Origin: Myxococcales bacterium
GTDB taxonomy: Bacteria; Myxococcota_A; Polyangia; Nannocystales; Nannocystaceae
Assembly: GCA_020633335.1 (NCBI GenBank)
Contig: JACKDU010000009.1
Span: 124,001-188,000 of the forward strand
Reading direction: 5' to 3'
DNA: 64,000 nucleotides
The notes under the pieces are model-generated. The model worked only from the letters and a program-made list of their open reading frames with translations. It searched no databases and was not told where the DNA came from. Position numbers and translations under genes: made by a program. This document shows positions 35,868 through 44,131 of the stretch, piece by piece; position 1 is the stretch's first letter, and every line of letters begins with the position of its first letter.

Positions 35868-36845
35868 GTGTCTGGCCGACGAGGCGAGCGGATCGTGCGC
35901 GTGCTCGCAAGCGCGGGGGCGGGCTCGCTCGCGCTCACGACGAGCGCCTGCATCTTCGACGGCCACGGCCTCGGCACCTCGGCGAGCGACAGCGCCCTCG
36001 CGTCCGGCGAGGACGTGAGCGGATCGAGCCTCGGCGGCGACCCGACCAGCGGGAGCAGCAGCGGCGACGCGAGCAGCGGCGGCGTCAGCGAGAGCGCGAG
36101 CAGCGGCGGCGTCAGCACGTCGACCAGCGGCGAGCCGACGACGACCTTGCCGGCGAGCGCCTCCGAGAGCAGCGACGCCTCGAGCTCGAGCACCACCGAG
36201 CCGCCCTGCGACGATCCCCAGACCTACTACCTCGACGCGGACAACGACACCTTCGGCGATCCGTCGATGAGCGTCTCGGCCTGCGCGCCGCCGCCCGGCT
36301 ACGTCGACGACATGAGCGACTGCGACGACGGCGACGGGGCGATCTTCCCGGGGGCCGACGAGGTGTGCAACGGCGCCGACGACGACTGCGACCAGCTCAT
36401 CGACGAGTACGCGCCGACCAACAGCGGCTCCTGCAACTCGTGCTCGTCGCAGGTCTACAACGGCCACGTCTACTTGATCTGCGACGACACCGAGAAGTGG
36501 GACACGGCCCGCTCGCGCTGCATGAAGGTCGGCGCCGACCTGGTGGTCTTCAACGACGACGCCGAGTTCGACGCGATCTGGGGGACGCTGAGCAAGAAGA
36601 GCGGCGAGTTCTGGGTCGGCGCCAGCGATCGCGACAAGGAGGGCTCCTACGTGTGGGTCGACGGGAGCCCGCTGGCGGTCGGCGACCCCCACTGGGCGCC
36701 CGGCGAGCCGGCCTCGGATCCCCCCTTCACGCCCCTCGACTGCGTGGCGCTCGGCGGCGGCGTCGCCCAGAACCCCGGGCGCTACCGGATGGTCCTCTGC
36801 GATCCGCTCATCGATCGCCGCTGGGTCTGCGAGGCGCCGCTCTAG
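35868..36845 (+). CDS. Lipoprotein with MopE-type motif and C-type lectin-like domain
   Basis: The 325-residue product has a lipobox-like LTTSAC after a short N-terminal hydrophobic region, a Ser/Gly-rich linker, then DMSDCDDGDGAIFPGADE and VCNGADDDCDQLIDE (MopE-like metal-binding motif), and a C-type lectin-like domain (WDTARSRCMKVGADLV, FWVGASDRDKEGSYVW, ending WVCEAPL). It is a paralog of the product of 27616. The stop TAG at 36843-36845 falls inside a 36-bp inverted repeat, so the C terminus may have been reshaped by that element. GTG 35868 is the start; another GTG at 35895 is possible. Confidence 0.75.
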   Translation: MSGRRGERIVRVLASAGAGSLALTTSACIFDGHGLGTSASDSALASGEDVSGSSLGGDPTSGSSSGDASSGGVSESASSGGVSTSTSGEPTTTLPASASESSDASSSSTTEPPCDDPQTYYLDADNDTFGDPSMSVSACAPPPGYVDDMSDCDDGDGAIFPGADEVCNGADDDCDQLIDEYAPTNSGSCNSCSSQVYNGHVYLICDDTEKWDTARSRCMKVGADLVVFNDDAEFDAIWGTLSKKSGEFWVGASDRDKEGSYVWVDGSPLAVGDPHWAPGEPASDPPFTPLDCVALGGGVAQNPGRYRMVLCDPLIDRRWVCEAPL

Positions 36846-36990
36846 TGCCGCGACCGCGACGTGTCGACCCACCTCGCGTCGGGCTAGGCGCGAGGTGGGC
36901 GCAGAGCGGGCATCGGTAGCCGACGAGCAACAACGCCAGCGGCGGCGAGACCAAGCGAGGTGGGTCGACACGTCGCGGTCGCGGCACTAG
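36842..36990. mobile_element. Perfect 36-bp terminal inverted repeat element, 149 bp (MITE-like)
   Basis: 36842-36877 is the exact reverse complement of 36955-36990; both ends are CTAG and the spacer is 77 bases. The end begins CTAGTGCCGCGACC. Part of the arm (CCCACCTCGC, 36868-36877) can also pair with GCGAGGTGGG at 36890-36899. The left arm supplies the stop codon of the lectin gene. The element contains no ORF, so it is either a nonautonomous transposon or a repeat acting as bidirectional terminator. Confidence 0.6.
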
Positions 36991-37066
36991 CAGGCCCTGA
37001 CGAGGCGCGCCGCGTGGGCACGGGGCCCGCGCGGCGCGTTCGCTCCCGCGGCGTGGAAGCGGCCCG

Positions 37067-37921
37067 CTAGCGGCGGCGACGGAGGCGGAGGCCGACGATG
37101 CCGGCGACCGCGAGGAGGACGCCGAGGGGCGGCCGCGGGTCGGCGTCGACCCGGCAGGTGCAGGTGACCTCGCCCTCGGCCTGGCAGGAGTTCCCCTGGC
37201 AGCTCGCCGAGCCCGAAGCGTCGACGTCGATGTTGAGGAGCGCGTTGAGGGCGGCGATGCACTCCTGGAGGTTGCCGCCGTCGTCGACGTACTGGCCGTC
37301 GCAGAAGACCGCGCCCTCGGGCCGCTGGCACTTCACCTTGCAGCCGCCCTCGAGGTCGGCCTTGCAGGTCGCGTAGCCGTCGGCCTGGCACATCACCTGG
37401 CACTCGAGGTTGACCTCGGCCTCGCACTGGCCCTCGCACTTGGCGTTGCACTTGGCGTCGCAGGTCGCCTCGGGCGGGGTCCCCATGCACGAGCCCGAGC
37501 AGTGGGCGTCGCAGGTCGCCTCGCAGGAGGCGCGGCACTCGGCCTGGTTGCCGGCGGCCGAGCACTGGGCGTCGCACTTGCCGCTGCAGGAGGCGTTGCA
37601 CTCGCCCTCGCACTCGAAGTTGCCGGGGTCGACCTGGCACTCGCCGGTGCACATCGTGTTGCACGAGCCGGTGCAGCTCGCCTCGGCGCTGCCGCTGCAC
37701 ATGCCGTCGCAGGAGGCCTCGAGCTCGGCCGCGCAGGCGGCGTTGAAGGAGACCGGCTCGCACTTGGCGATGCAGGCCTCCTCGACCAGGACCTCGCACA
37801 TCGCCTCGGCCTCGACGTGGATGTTGCCGCAGGCCTCGATGCCGGCGCGGGCCTCGGGGGCGGCGAGGAGGGGGAGGGCGAGGGCGCTGAGGACAGCGAG
37901 GCGGCGGAGGGCGTTGGTCAT
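37067..37921 (-). CDS. Exported Cys-rich repeat protein with C-terminal anchor
   Basis: The 284-residue product has a Sec signal peptide (LAVLSALALPLLAAPEARA), over 30 Cys residues in repeats such as CSGKCDAQC, CSGSCMGT and CTGSCNTMC, and a C-terminal tail, PPLGVLLAVAGIVGLRLRRRR. The tail resembles a MYXO-CTERM sorting signal. The Cys pattern suggests a disulfide-bonded rod or a metal-binding region. No close family recognised. It is convergent with the lectin gene. Confidence 0.75.
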   Translation of the reverse strand: MTNALRRLAVLSALALPLLAAPEARAGIEACGNIHVEAEAMCEVLVEEACIAKCEPVSFNAACAAELEASCDGMCSGSAEASCTGSCNTMCTGECQVDPGNFECEGECNASCSGKCDAQCSAAGNQAECRASCEATCDAHCSGSCMGTPPEATCDAKCNAKCEGQCEAEVNLECQVMCQADGYATCKADLEGGCKVKCQRPEGAVFCDGQYVDDGGNLQECIAALNALLNIDVDASGSASCQGNSCQAEGEVTCTCRVDADPRPPLGVLLAVAGIVGLRLRRRR

Positions 37922-38041
37922 GGGATCGGTCCTGGCGGAGTGGATCGAGGGTACGGCCTCCGGGGCGGCGGTGGGTCCGGAATTTTTTTCCTGCGGAGCT
38001 TCGCTCCAGAAGCGGGTCGCCGCGCGCTCCAGGGCGCGGCC

Positions 38042-38776
38042 TCAGGGGTCGTGGATGGCCGCGATCGCGTCGAGATCGAAGCCCCCGGTCGCGCCGGCGC
38101 ACCAGGTCCGCTCGCCGTAGTACTCGGCGGTGCGATCGACCAGGCGGACGTAGCGGGCGCGCGTGAGGCCGACGTCGGCGAGGTCGAAGGCGTCGCCGCC
38201 GGCGCTCGCGGGGTCGCGGGGATCGAGCTCCGGCGCGCTCTCGGGGTCGGCGAAGACCAGGCCGATCCCGGCGCAGCCGAGGGGCGGGCGGGCGCTCAGA
38301 TCGCAGGGGAACTCGCGCCAGCGCTCGCCGTCGTCGCTGACCAGCACCCGCGCGGGCTCGACGAAGGTCGCGTCGTCGCCGAGGGCGAAGGGGTTTTCGA
38401 AGACGATGAGATCGGGCCCGGGCCCGTCGACGATCGCCGGCGCGTCGAAGTAGAGGGTGATCTCGCCGCCGCAGCCGAGCGAGACCACGTCGAGGCCGCC
38501 CTGGAGGCCGGCGCCGCGCGGCGGCCCGGCGAGGCGGGCGAGGAGCTCGTCGTGGCCGAAGGAGGCGTCGCCGGCGGGGGAGAATTCATCGACGCAGTCG
38601 ACGAAGGGGTCGCTGGGCGCGGCGTCGTCGTCGTTCGCCTCGCAGGCGCCGGTCGCCGGTCGGAGGGCGGGGTCGTCGGCGACCGGCCCCTCCTCGCAGG
38701 CGGCAGCGAGGGCGAGGCCGAGCGCGGCGGCGACGGTGAGCGGGCCGCCGGGGCGCGGGCGAGCGCGGCGTGGCAT
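38042..38776 (-). CDS. Lipoprotein, unknown
   Basis: The 244-residue product has a lipobox (LALAAAC), then a beta-rich domain of about 200 residues: GGEITLYFDAPAIVDGPGPDLIVFEN is typical of a surface beta-sandwich, and ARYVRLVDRT resembles a discoidin/F5-8-like ending. Four Cys probably form disulfides. It is probably an envelope protein that binds a substrate or ligand. Function not recognised. Confidence 0.7.
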   Translation of the reverse strand: MPRRARPRPGGPLTVAAALGLALAAACEEGPVADDPALRPATGACEANDDDAAPSDPFVDCVDEFSPAGDASFGHDELLARLAGPPRGAGLQGGLDVVSLGCGGEITLYFDAPAIVDGPGPDLIVFENPFALGDDATFVEPARVLVSDDGERWREFPCDLSARPPLGCAGIGLVFADPESAPELDPRDPASAGGDAFDLADVGLTRARYVRLVDRTAEYYGERTWCAGATGGFDLDAIAAIHDP

Positions 38777-38860
38777 CGCCGGGATGGTAGCCGCTCGGCG
38801 GCGGGCTGGCGCGGGCGAACGCGCGCGTGAGCGCGCTGCCGAGGAGCGCCGGCGGAGCCC

Positions 38861-39886
38861 CTAGCGCGCGCCGAGGAGCGCCTCGATCTCGCTCCGCAGC
38901 GTCGACTCGAGGGTCCTGCCCTGGTGCATGTGCCGGACCTCGCCGTCCTTGATCAGCACCAGGTGAGGGAAGACCCGGACCCGGAAGATCCCGCGCATGA
39001 TCCCGGGGTCGAGGGCGATCGGCAGGGGGAGCGTGTGGGCGTCGCGGTAGGCCTCGACCGCGCTCCGACGCGCGCGCCCGTCGGGGGCCCCGCTGTCGGC
39101 GTTGACGGCGACGACCCGGAGCCCGCGATCGGCGTAGGCCTGGCCGAGCTCGACCATCATCGGCATCTCGGCCTCGCAGACCCCGCACCAGGTCGTCCAG
39201 AAGACCAGGAGGTGGACGCCGCGCCCGAGCTCGTCGCTCCCGAGGTGGCCGCCGCCGAGGAGGTCGACCTCGAAGGGCTGGACCGGCGCGCCGGCGCTGA
39301 GCGGGGCCAGCGTCGACCAGCGCTCGCGGAGGAAGCGGGCGTCGGCGAGCGCGTTGGCGGCGAGGAGCCCGAGGAAGAGGACGCCGGCGATCGCCGCGAG
39401 GCGGCCGCGTGCGGGGGAAGGGGCGGCCGGGCTCGCGTCGCCGTCGATGATCACCGCCGGCCGCACCCAGGCCGCGATCGCGATCGACCAGGCGGCGCCG
39501 ATCAGCTCGGGGACATAGACCGGCCCCGGGAGCGCGAGGCCGAGGTGATCGGCGAGGCCGGCCGCGGCCGCGCAGAGGGCGAGCGGGACCTTGCAGAGCT
39601 CGGTCCGCTCCTGGCGATCGCGGCCGAGGACGAGCTCGACCGCGAGGGTGGTGAGGACCCAGGGGAGGAAGGCGACGAGGCCGAGGGTGAGGGCGATGAT
39701 CGCCGAGACCCCCTCGCTCGCCTGGAAGTCGGCGACGCCGCGGCCGAGCGGCTCGAGCTTCGCGCCGATCCCATAGAGCGCGAGGAGGACCAGGCCGTCG
39801 CTCGCCCCGACGCCGGGGGCGAGGCCGGCGATCGTCGCCTTGGGGCGGATGAGGACGCCGCCGAGTCTTTGGAGGAGCGCGGTCAC
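38861..39886 (-). CDS. Membrane protein with Yip1-like N terminus and thioredoxin/TlpA domain
   Basis: The 341-residue product has about four transmembrane segments in the first 180 residues, resembling a Yip1-type bundle (VLIRPKATIAGLAPG near the start), then a thioredoxin fold. CGVC (234-237) in VFWTTWCGVCEAEMP is the redox motif, followed by TlpA-like VVAVNADSG and a cis-Pro segment (VRVFPHLVLI). Such TlpA domains normally face the periplasm and reduce disulfides or service cytochrome maturation. The fusion to a Yip1-like bundle is unusual. Confidence 0.8.
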   Translation of the reverse strand: MTALLQRLGGVLIRPKATIAGLAPGVGASDGLVLLALYGIGAKLEPLGRGVADFQASEGVSAIIALTLGLVAFLPWVLTTLAVELVLGRDRQERTELCKVPLALCAAAAGLADHLGLALPGPVYVPELIGAAWSIAIAAWVRPAVIIDGDASPAAPSPARGRLAAIAGVLFLGLLAANALADARFLRERWSTLAPLSAGAPVQPFEVDLLGGGHLGSDELGRGVHLLVFWTTWCGVCEAEMPMMVELGQAYADRGLRVVAVNADSGAPDGRARRSAVEAYRDAHTLPLPIALDPGIMRGIFRVRVFPHLVLIKDGEVRHMHQGRTLESTLRSEIEALLGAR

Positions 39887-39966
39887 GCTGAGCGGACGAG
39901 GATAGTCGCTGGCGGCGGCGGGTCAACGCGCCGCAAGCGGAGGGCCCGCGGGCGCCGAGGGGGCCC

Positions 39967-40788
39967 TCAGCCCGCCGCCGAGGCGCCCGCGCCCCGCTCG
40001 CCCCGGAGCCGGGCATGGAGGACGCGGAGCCCCTCGAGGATGAGGGCGTCGTCGACCGCGTCGATCCGGTCGGTGTCGCGGGCGATCTCCGAGGCGAGGC
40101 CGCCGGTGGCGATCACCGTCGACGGCCACTCGAGCGCGCTCTGGAGGCGCCCGAGGATCCCCTCGACGAGGCCGACGTAGCCGTAGAAGAGCCCCGACTG
40201 GATCGCGCCGACGGTGGTCCGGCCGACGATGCCGCCCTGGGGTCGGCGGATCTCGACCCGCGGGAGCTTGGAGGTCCGGCTGAAGAGGGCGTCGGCCGAG
40301 ATCCCGACCCCGGGGGCGATCACCCCGCCGAGGTACTCGGGGGTCGGGGTCACGACGTCGAAGGTCGTCGCGGTCCCGAAGTCGACGACGATCACCCCGC
40401 GCGGCTCGCCGTCCGGGCCCGCGCCGTAGCGCCGGTGGGCGGCGACCGCGGTGACGATCCGATCGGCGCCGACGTCCTGCGGCGGATTGTAGAGGATCGG
40501 CATCCCGGTGTCGACGCCGGGCTCGATCACCAGGGCGTCGACGCCGGCGTAGCGCGAGAGCGCCCGGCAGAGGGGGGCGAGCGCGGGCGGGACCACCGAG
40601 GCGATCACCGCGTCGCCGAGGTCGGCGAAGCGGAGGTCAGCCAGCGCGAGCGCGCGCTCGAGGGCGATCGCGGCCTCGTCGCGGGTCCAGGCCCGCTGGG
40701 TGCTGAGGCGGAGCTCGCAGCGGAGCGCGTCGCCCTCGAAGACGCCGAGCGAGGTGTTCGTGTTGCCCACATCGATCGCCAGGAGCAT
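39967..40788 (-). CDS. coaX: Type III pantothenate kinase
   Basis: The 273-residue product is CoaX: MLLAIDVGNTNTSLGVF is the ASKHA phosphate-1 motif, NPPQDVGADRI the pantothenate-binding site, and VDFGTATTFDVV the phosphate-2 motif. It phosphorylates pantothenate as the first step of CoA synthesis. ATG 40788 starts the conserved domain; the frame extends upstream with 68 irrelevant codons. It is divergent from the DUF2254 gene, with only 49 bases between the starts. Confidence 0.95.
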   Translation of the reverse strand: MLLAIDVGNTNTSLGVFEGDALRCELRLSTQRAWTRDEAAIALERALALADLRFADLGDAVIASVVPPALAPLCRALSRYAGVDALVIEPGVDTGMPILYNPPQDVGADRIVTAVAAHRRYGAGPDGEPRGVIVVDFGTATTFDVVTPTPEYLGGVIAPGVGISADALFSRTSKLPRVEIRRPQGGIVGRTTVGAIQSGLFYGYVGLVEGILGRLQSALEWPSTVIATGGLASEIARDTDRIDAVDDALILEGLRVLHARLRGERGAGASAAG

Positions 40789-40837
40789 GGGCCCGGCATT
40801 TAACCCCAGGGTCGCGGCTTCTGCTACCGTCTCCCCC

Positions 40838-42679
40838 GTGAGCGGCGCCGGCGACGACGGTGCGGGCAAGGGGTCGCCCGGGGAGGAGCGCGGTCCGAAG
40901 GGGCCGCGGCCGCTCCTGATGCCGGAGGACGCGGCCCAGAGCAGCATCCTCCCGCGGCCCTCGGAGAGCGTGGTCGGGTCGCTCTCGCTCACCGCGGCGT
41001 ATTTTGCCGAGCAGGAGATCCCGGCCGGCGCCCGCCGCTACACCCGGCAGGTCGGCACCTGGACCAAGCCCTTCCTGATGATCCTGGCGCTCGCCAGCGT
41101 GATCTTCCTGGTCGCCTTCTGGCTCGACATCATGACGGTGATCCCGGGGGAGGAGCCGACGACCTTCCGCGGCCTCGGCCACTCGATCCTCTACCAGGAC
41201 AAGGACCAGGCGCGGAACACCCTCGGCGGCCTCGGCGAGGTCATGGCCGCGGTCCTCGGCCTCGCGCTGACGGTCTCGAGCATCATCGTCCAGCTCGCGG
41301 CGACCCGCTTCACGCCCTACATCACCAACCTCTTCTTCCGGGCGCGGACCAACCTCCTGGTCCTCGGCTTCTTCGTCACCTCCACGGTCTTCGTGGTCTG
41401 GGTCAACTTCTCGATCGGCGACGGCAACGTCCCCCGCTGGGGCGTGCTCTTCTCGATGATCCTGATGACGATGAGCCTCGGGCTCCTCTTCCCCTACTTC
41501 GCCTACGTCTTCGACTTCCTCGACCCCGAGAAGATCGTCGGCCGGATCACCGCCGACGGCCTCTACGCGTCGACGCCGATCAAGGGGAAGGCGGCCTTCG
41601 AGATCGACCAGCGCCAGCTCGCCGGCGTCGAGGCGGTCGAGCACCTCGCCAACATCTCGCTCAACGCGCTCCAGCAGAAGGACAAGAACATCGCCTCGTC
41701 GGCGGTCGACGCCCTCGGGCGCTTCGCGATCCTCTACGGCGACACCAAGGCGGGGATGCTCCGCGACTGGCACCGGATCCCGCAGTGGCTGCGCCAGAGC
41801 CCCGACTTCGTCTCGCTCTCGCGGGAGGCGGTCGCCGACCTCGCCGAGCGCCAGATCTGGCTCGAGTGGAAGGTGCTGCGGCAGTACCAGATGCTCTTCA
41901 GCGAGGGGCTCTCGCAGATCAAGGACCTCTGCTACCTGATCGCGATCGACACCCGCCGCCTCGGCGAGGCCGCGTCGAAGCGCGGCGACCTCCACGCGCT
42001 CGACCTGGCGATCAAGTTCTTCAACACCTACCTGCGGGCGACGATCAACGGCAGCGACATCCGCACCGCCTACAACATCCTCCACCAGTACCGCCAGCTC
42101 GGCGAGGTCGTGCTCATGCACGCCAACCACCCGGGGACCGCGACCGTCGGCCAGGAGCGCGACCTCGAGGAGCGCACCGTCCAGATCGCCCGCTTCATGC
42201 GCTACTACTCGGCGATCGGCTTCCAGCGGAAGATGACCTTCATCACCGAGGTCATCGCCCACGACATCGGCACCCTCTGCGGCTACGCCTTCCGCCTCAA
42301 CAGCCGCTGCCACGACGCGCTCCTCGACATCTTCCTCCGGGTCGACGACTCGGCGGAGTCGGCCGAGCAGGAGAAGACGCTGCGCGGGGTCCGGCGGGCG
42401 CAGGTCAAGCTGGCGACGACCTACCTGGTCTTCGGCGCGGTCCCGCTCGCCCGGCGGATCGCCGAGGACATGCAGAACGAGCCGATCAAGCGCCTCAAGA
42501 GCATCTGGCACGAGCTCCGCAGCCTCGAGAGCCGGGAGTTCTGGGAGGTCAACGACCGCGGCTCCAACTTCGACTACCTGACCCCGCAGCAGAAGGCGAC
42601 GCTGGTGACCTTCTTCTCGTGGTTCGAGGGCCTCGACGCGCCCGAGCAGGAGGACTCGATGGCGCTGCCGGTGAGCTGA
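40838..42679 (+). CDS. DUF2254 family membrane protein
   Basis: The 613-residue product has four transmembrane segments in the first 240 residues, for example PFLMILALASVIFLVAFWL and NLLVLGFFVTSTVFVVWVN. The segment GLALTVSSIIVQLAATRFTP fits the DUF2254 pattern, and DPEKIVGRITADGLY lies near the start of the cytoplasmic part. A long helical C terminus follows. The family is common in proteobacteria and its function is unknown. GTG 40838 is chosen because it lies in the divergent promoter gap; the upstream frame overlaps coaX. Confidence 0.8.
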   Translation: MSGAGDDGAGKGSPGEERGPKGPRPLLMPEDAAQSSILPRPSESVVGSLSLTAAYFAEQEIPAGARRYTRQVGTWTKPFLMILALASVIFLVAFWLDIMTVIPGEEPTTFRGLGHSILYQDKDQARNTLGGLGEVMAAVLGLALTVSSIIVQLAATRFTPYITNLFFRARTNLLVLGFFVTSTVFVVWVNFSIGDGNVPRWGVLFSMILMTMSLGLLFPYFAYVFDFLDPEKIVGRITADGLYASTPIKGKAAFEIDQRQLAGVEAVEHLANISLNALQQKDKNIASSAVDALGRFAILYGDTKAGMLRDWHRIPQWLRQSPDFVSLSREAVADLAERQIWLEWKVLRQYQMLFSEGLSQIKDLCYLIAIDTRRLGEAASKRGDLHALDLAIKFFNTYLRATINGSDIRTAYNILHQYRQLGEVVLMHANHPGTATVGQERDLEERTVQIARFMRYYSAIGFQRKMTFITEVIAHDIGTLCGYAFRLNSRCHDALLDIFLRVDDSAESAEQEKTLRGVRRAQVKLATTYLVFGAVPLARRIAEDMQNEPIKRLKSIWHELRSLESREFWEVNDRGSNFDYLTPQQKATLVTFFSWFEGLDAPEQEDSMALPVS

Positions 42680-43051
42680 GTGCCGCCGACGATCCATCAC
42701 CTCGCGCTCCGTGTCGCCGATCTCGAGCGCGCTGCGGACTTCTACGGCGGCCTCCTCGGGCTCGCGGAGGTGCGGCGCCAGGGCGGCGAGGGCGGCCGCC
42801 TCCGCGCGATCTGGTTCGAGCTCGGGGCGGCGGTGCTGATGCTCGAGCTCGATCTCCGCGGGGCGGGCGCGGCCGCCGGCTCGGCCCACGTCCTCGCCCT
42901 CGGCGTCGACGCGCTCGCGCCCTGGGAGCGCCGCCTCGCGGCCGCTGGCGTGGCGATCGACGATCGCACGGAGTTCACGCTCTTCGTCCGCGATCCCGAC
43001 GGCCACCGCGTCGGCCTCTCGGCCCTCGATCCCGCCCGCCTCCGCGCGTGA
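42680..43051 (+). CDS. VOC (glyoxalase/bleomycin resistance) family protein
   Basis: The 123-residue product has the paired beta-alpha-beta modules of VOC enzymes: HHLALRVADLERAADFYGGLLGL with a metal-ligand His, and FTLFVRDPDGHRVGL at the second module. The GTG start directly follows the DUF2254 stop (TGA, then GTG), indicating translational coupling. Substrate unknown. Confidence 0.8.
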   Translation: MPPTIHHLALRVADLERAADFYGGLLGLAEVRRQGGEGGRLRAIWFELGAAVLMLELDLRGAGAAAGSAHVLALGVDALAPWERRLAAAGVAIDDRTEFTLFVRDPDGHRVGLSALDPARLRA

Positions 43052-43119
43052 GCGCGCGGCCGCCCGGCTCGCGCCGCCGGCGATCGGTCGGCTATCATCG
43101 CCGGCGAAGAGGGATCCCC

Positions 43120-43521
43120 ATGAGCTCCGTGCCCCAAGACAAGTCCGCGCTCCACATCCTCGCCTTCCTCTACCTGGTCTTCAGCCACACGACCGACGCC
43201 AACCTCGGCGCCGAGGAGATCGGGACGATCTCGGGGATCCTCAAGAAGTGGGTGCCGGGGGCCAACGACGCCCAGATCGGCCGCGTCCTCGCCGAGACCG
43301 CCGCCTGGTACAACGCGATCGCCGACGACGCCGGCCGCTACGCCGAGGCCCGCCGCTGCGCGACGATCATGCAGGAGCAGATGAGCGAGACCCAGCGGGC
43401 CGCGGTGCTCCTCAACCTCATCGAGATCGCCCGGGCCGACGGCCAGATCACCGCCGCCGAGGATCGCTTCATCGCCGAGATCACCGAGATCCTCAACCTC
43501 GGCGACACCCGGGCGACCTGA
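43120..43521 (+). CDS. TerB-like helical protein
   Basis: The 133-residue product contains a C-terminal TerB-like signature, LLNLIEIARADGQITAAEDRFIAEITEIL. TerB-like domains are small helical metal-binding modules in envelope or stress systems; no other ter genes are present. ATG 43120 has GAAGAGGGA before it. It precedes a lipoprotein gene with only 14 bases between. Confidence 0.7.
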   Translation: MSSVPQDKSALHILAFLYLVFSHTTDANLGAEEIGTISGILKKWVPGANDAQIGRVLAETAAWYNAIADDAGRYAEARRCATIMQEQMSETQRAAVLLNLIEIARADGQITAAEDRFIAEITEILNLGDTRAT

Positions 43522-43535
43522 GCTATCCTCGCGGG

Positions 43536-44117
43536 GTGGCCCGCCTCGCCCTCGCGTTCGTCCTCTCGGCGCTCGTCCTCGGCCCCGCCGGCTGCGGCCC
43601 GGAGGCCGCGGGCGAGCTGGTGATCACCGAGGTGTCGATCGCCCCGCGGGACGATGATCCGGAGCGCCTCGACGTCGCGGTCACCGTGGTCACCGACGGC
43701 CGCGGGCCGCTCTGGGCCCACGAGGGGCCGATCCGCGTCGCCTTCGGCGAGCTCGGCGAGGCGTCGACGCTCCTCTTTCGGCCGCCGGAGGGCGACGCCC
43801 CGGTGCTGACGGCGATCGATCCGCTGGTCACCTACCGCCGGGTCGCCGGCGACGGCGAGCTCCTCCCGCGGCCCCGTCGGGTCACCCTCCACGCCGAGCT
43901 CCCGGCGGTCGCCCACCTCCTCGTCGCCGATCCCGAGGGCGGGGTCGCCACCCGCGAGATCCGCCACGTCGACGCCGACGCCTTCGCGATCGAGGTCGGC
44001 TACTACGTCGACGATCCCGGCGACGTGGGCCTCTCCGCGGCCGCCGAGCCCGACGGGATCGCCAGCGCCCGCTGGCTGCGGGGGGACGAGGGCGGCGGGT
44101 CGATCGTCGTCGAGTGA
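43536..44117 (+). CDS. Lipoprotein, unknown
   Basis: The 193-residue product has a short signal peptide and lipobox (LGPAGC). The rest is beta-rich (LVITEVSIAPRDDDPERLDVAV; RVTLHAELPAVAHLLV) with no recognised family. GTG 43536 lies 14 bases after the TerB-like stop codon, so the two genes probably form a short operon. Confidence 0.65.
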   Translation: MARLALAFVLSALVLGPAGCGPEAAGELVITEVSIAPRDDDPERLDVAVTVVTDGRGPLWAHEGPIRVAFGELGEASTLLFRPPEGDAPVLTAIDPLVTYRRVAGDGELLPRPRRVTLHAELPAVAHLLVADPEGGVATREIRHVDADAFAIEVGYYVDDPGDVGLSAAAEPDGIASARWLRGDEGGGSIVVE

Positions 44118-44131
44118 CGACGCCCCTCTCG

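Noticed and set aside
43120..44117. Tellurite resistance operon
   Set aside because: Only a TerB-like domain is present; no terA, terC, terD or terZ genes are nearby.
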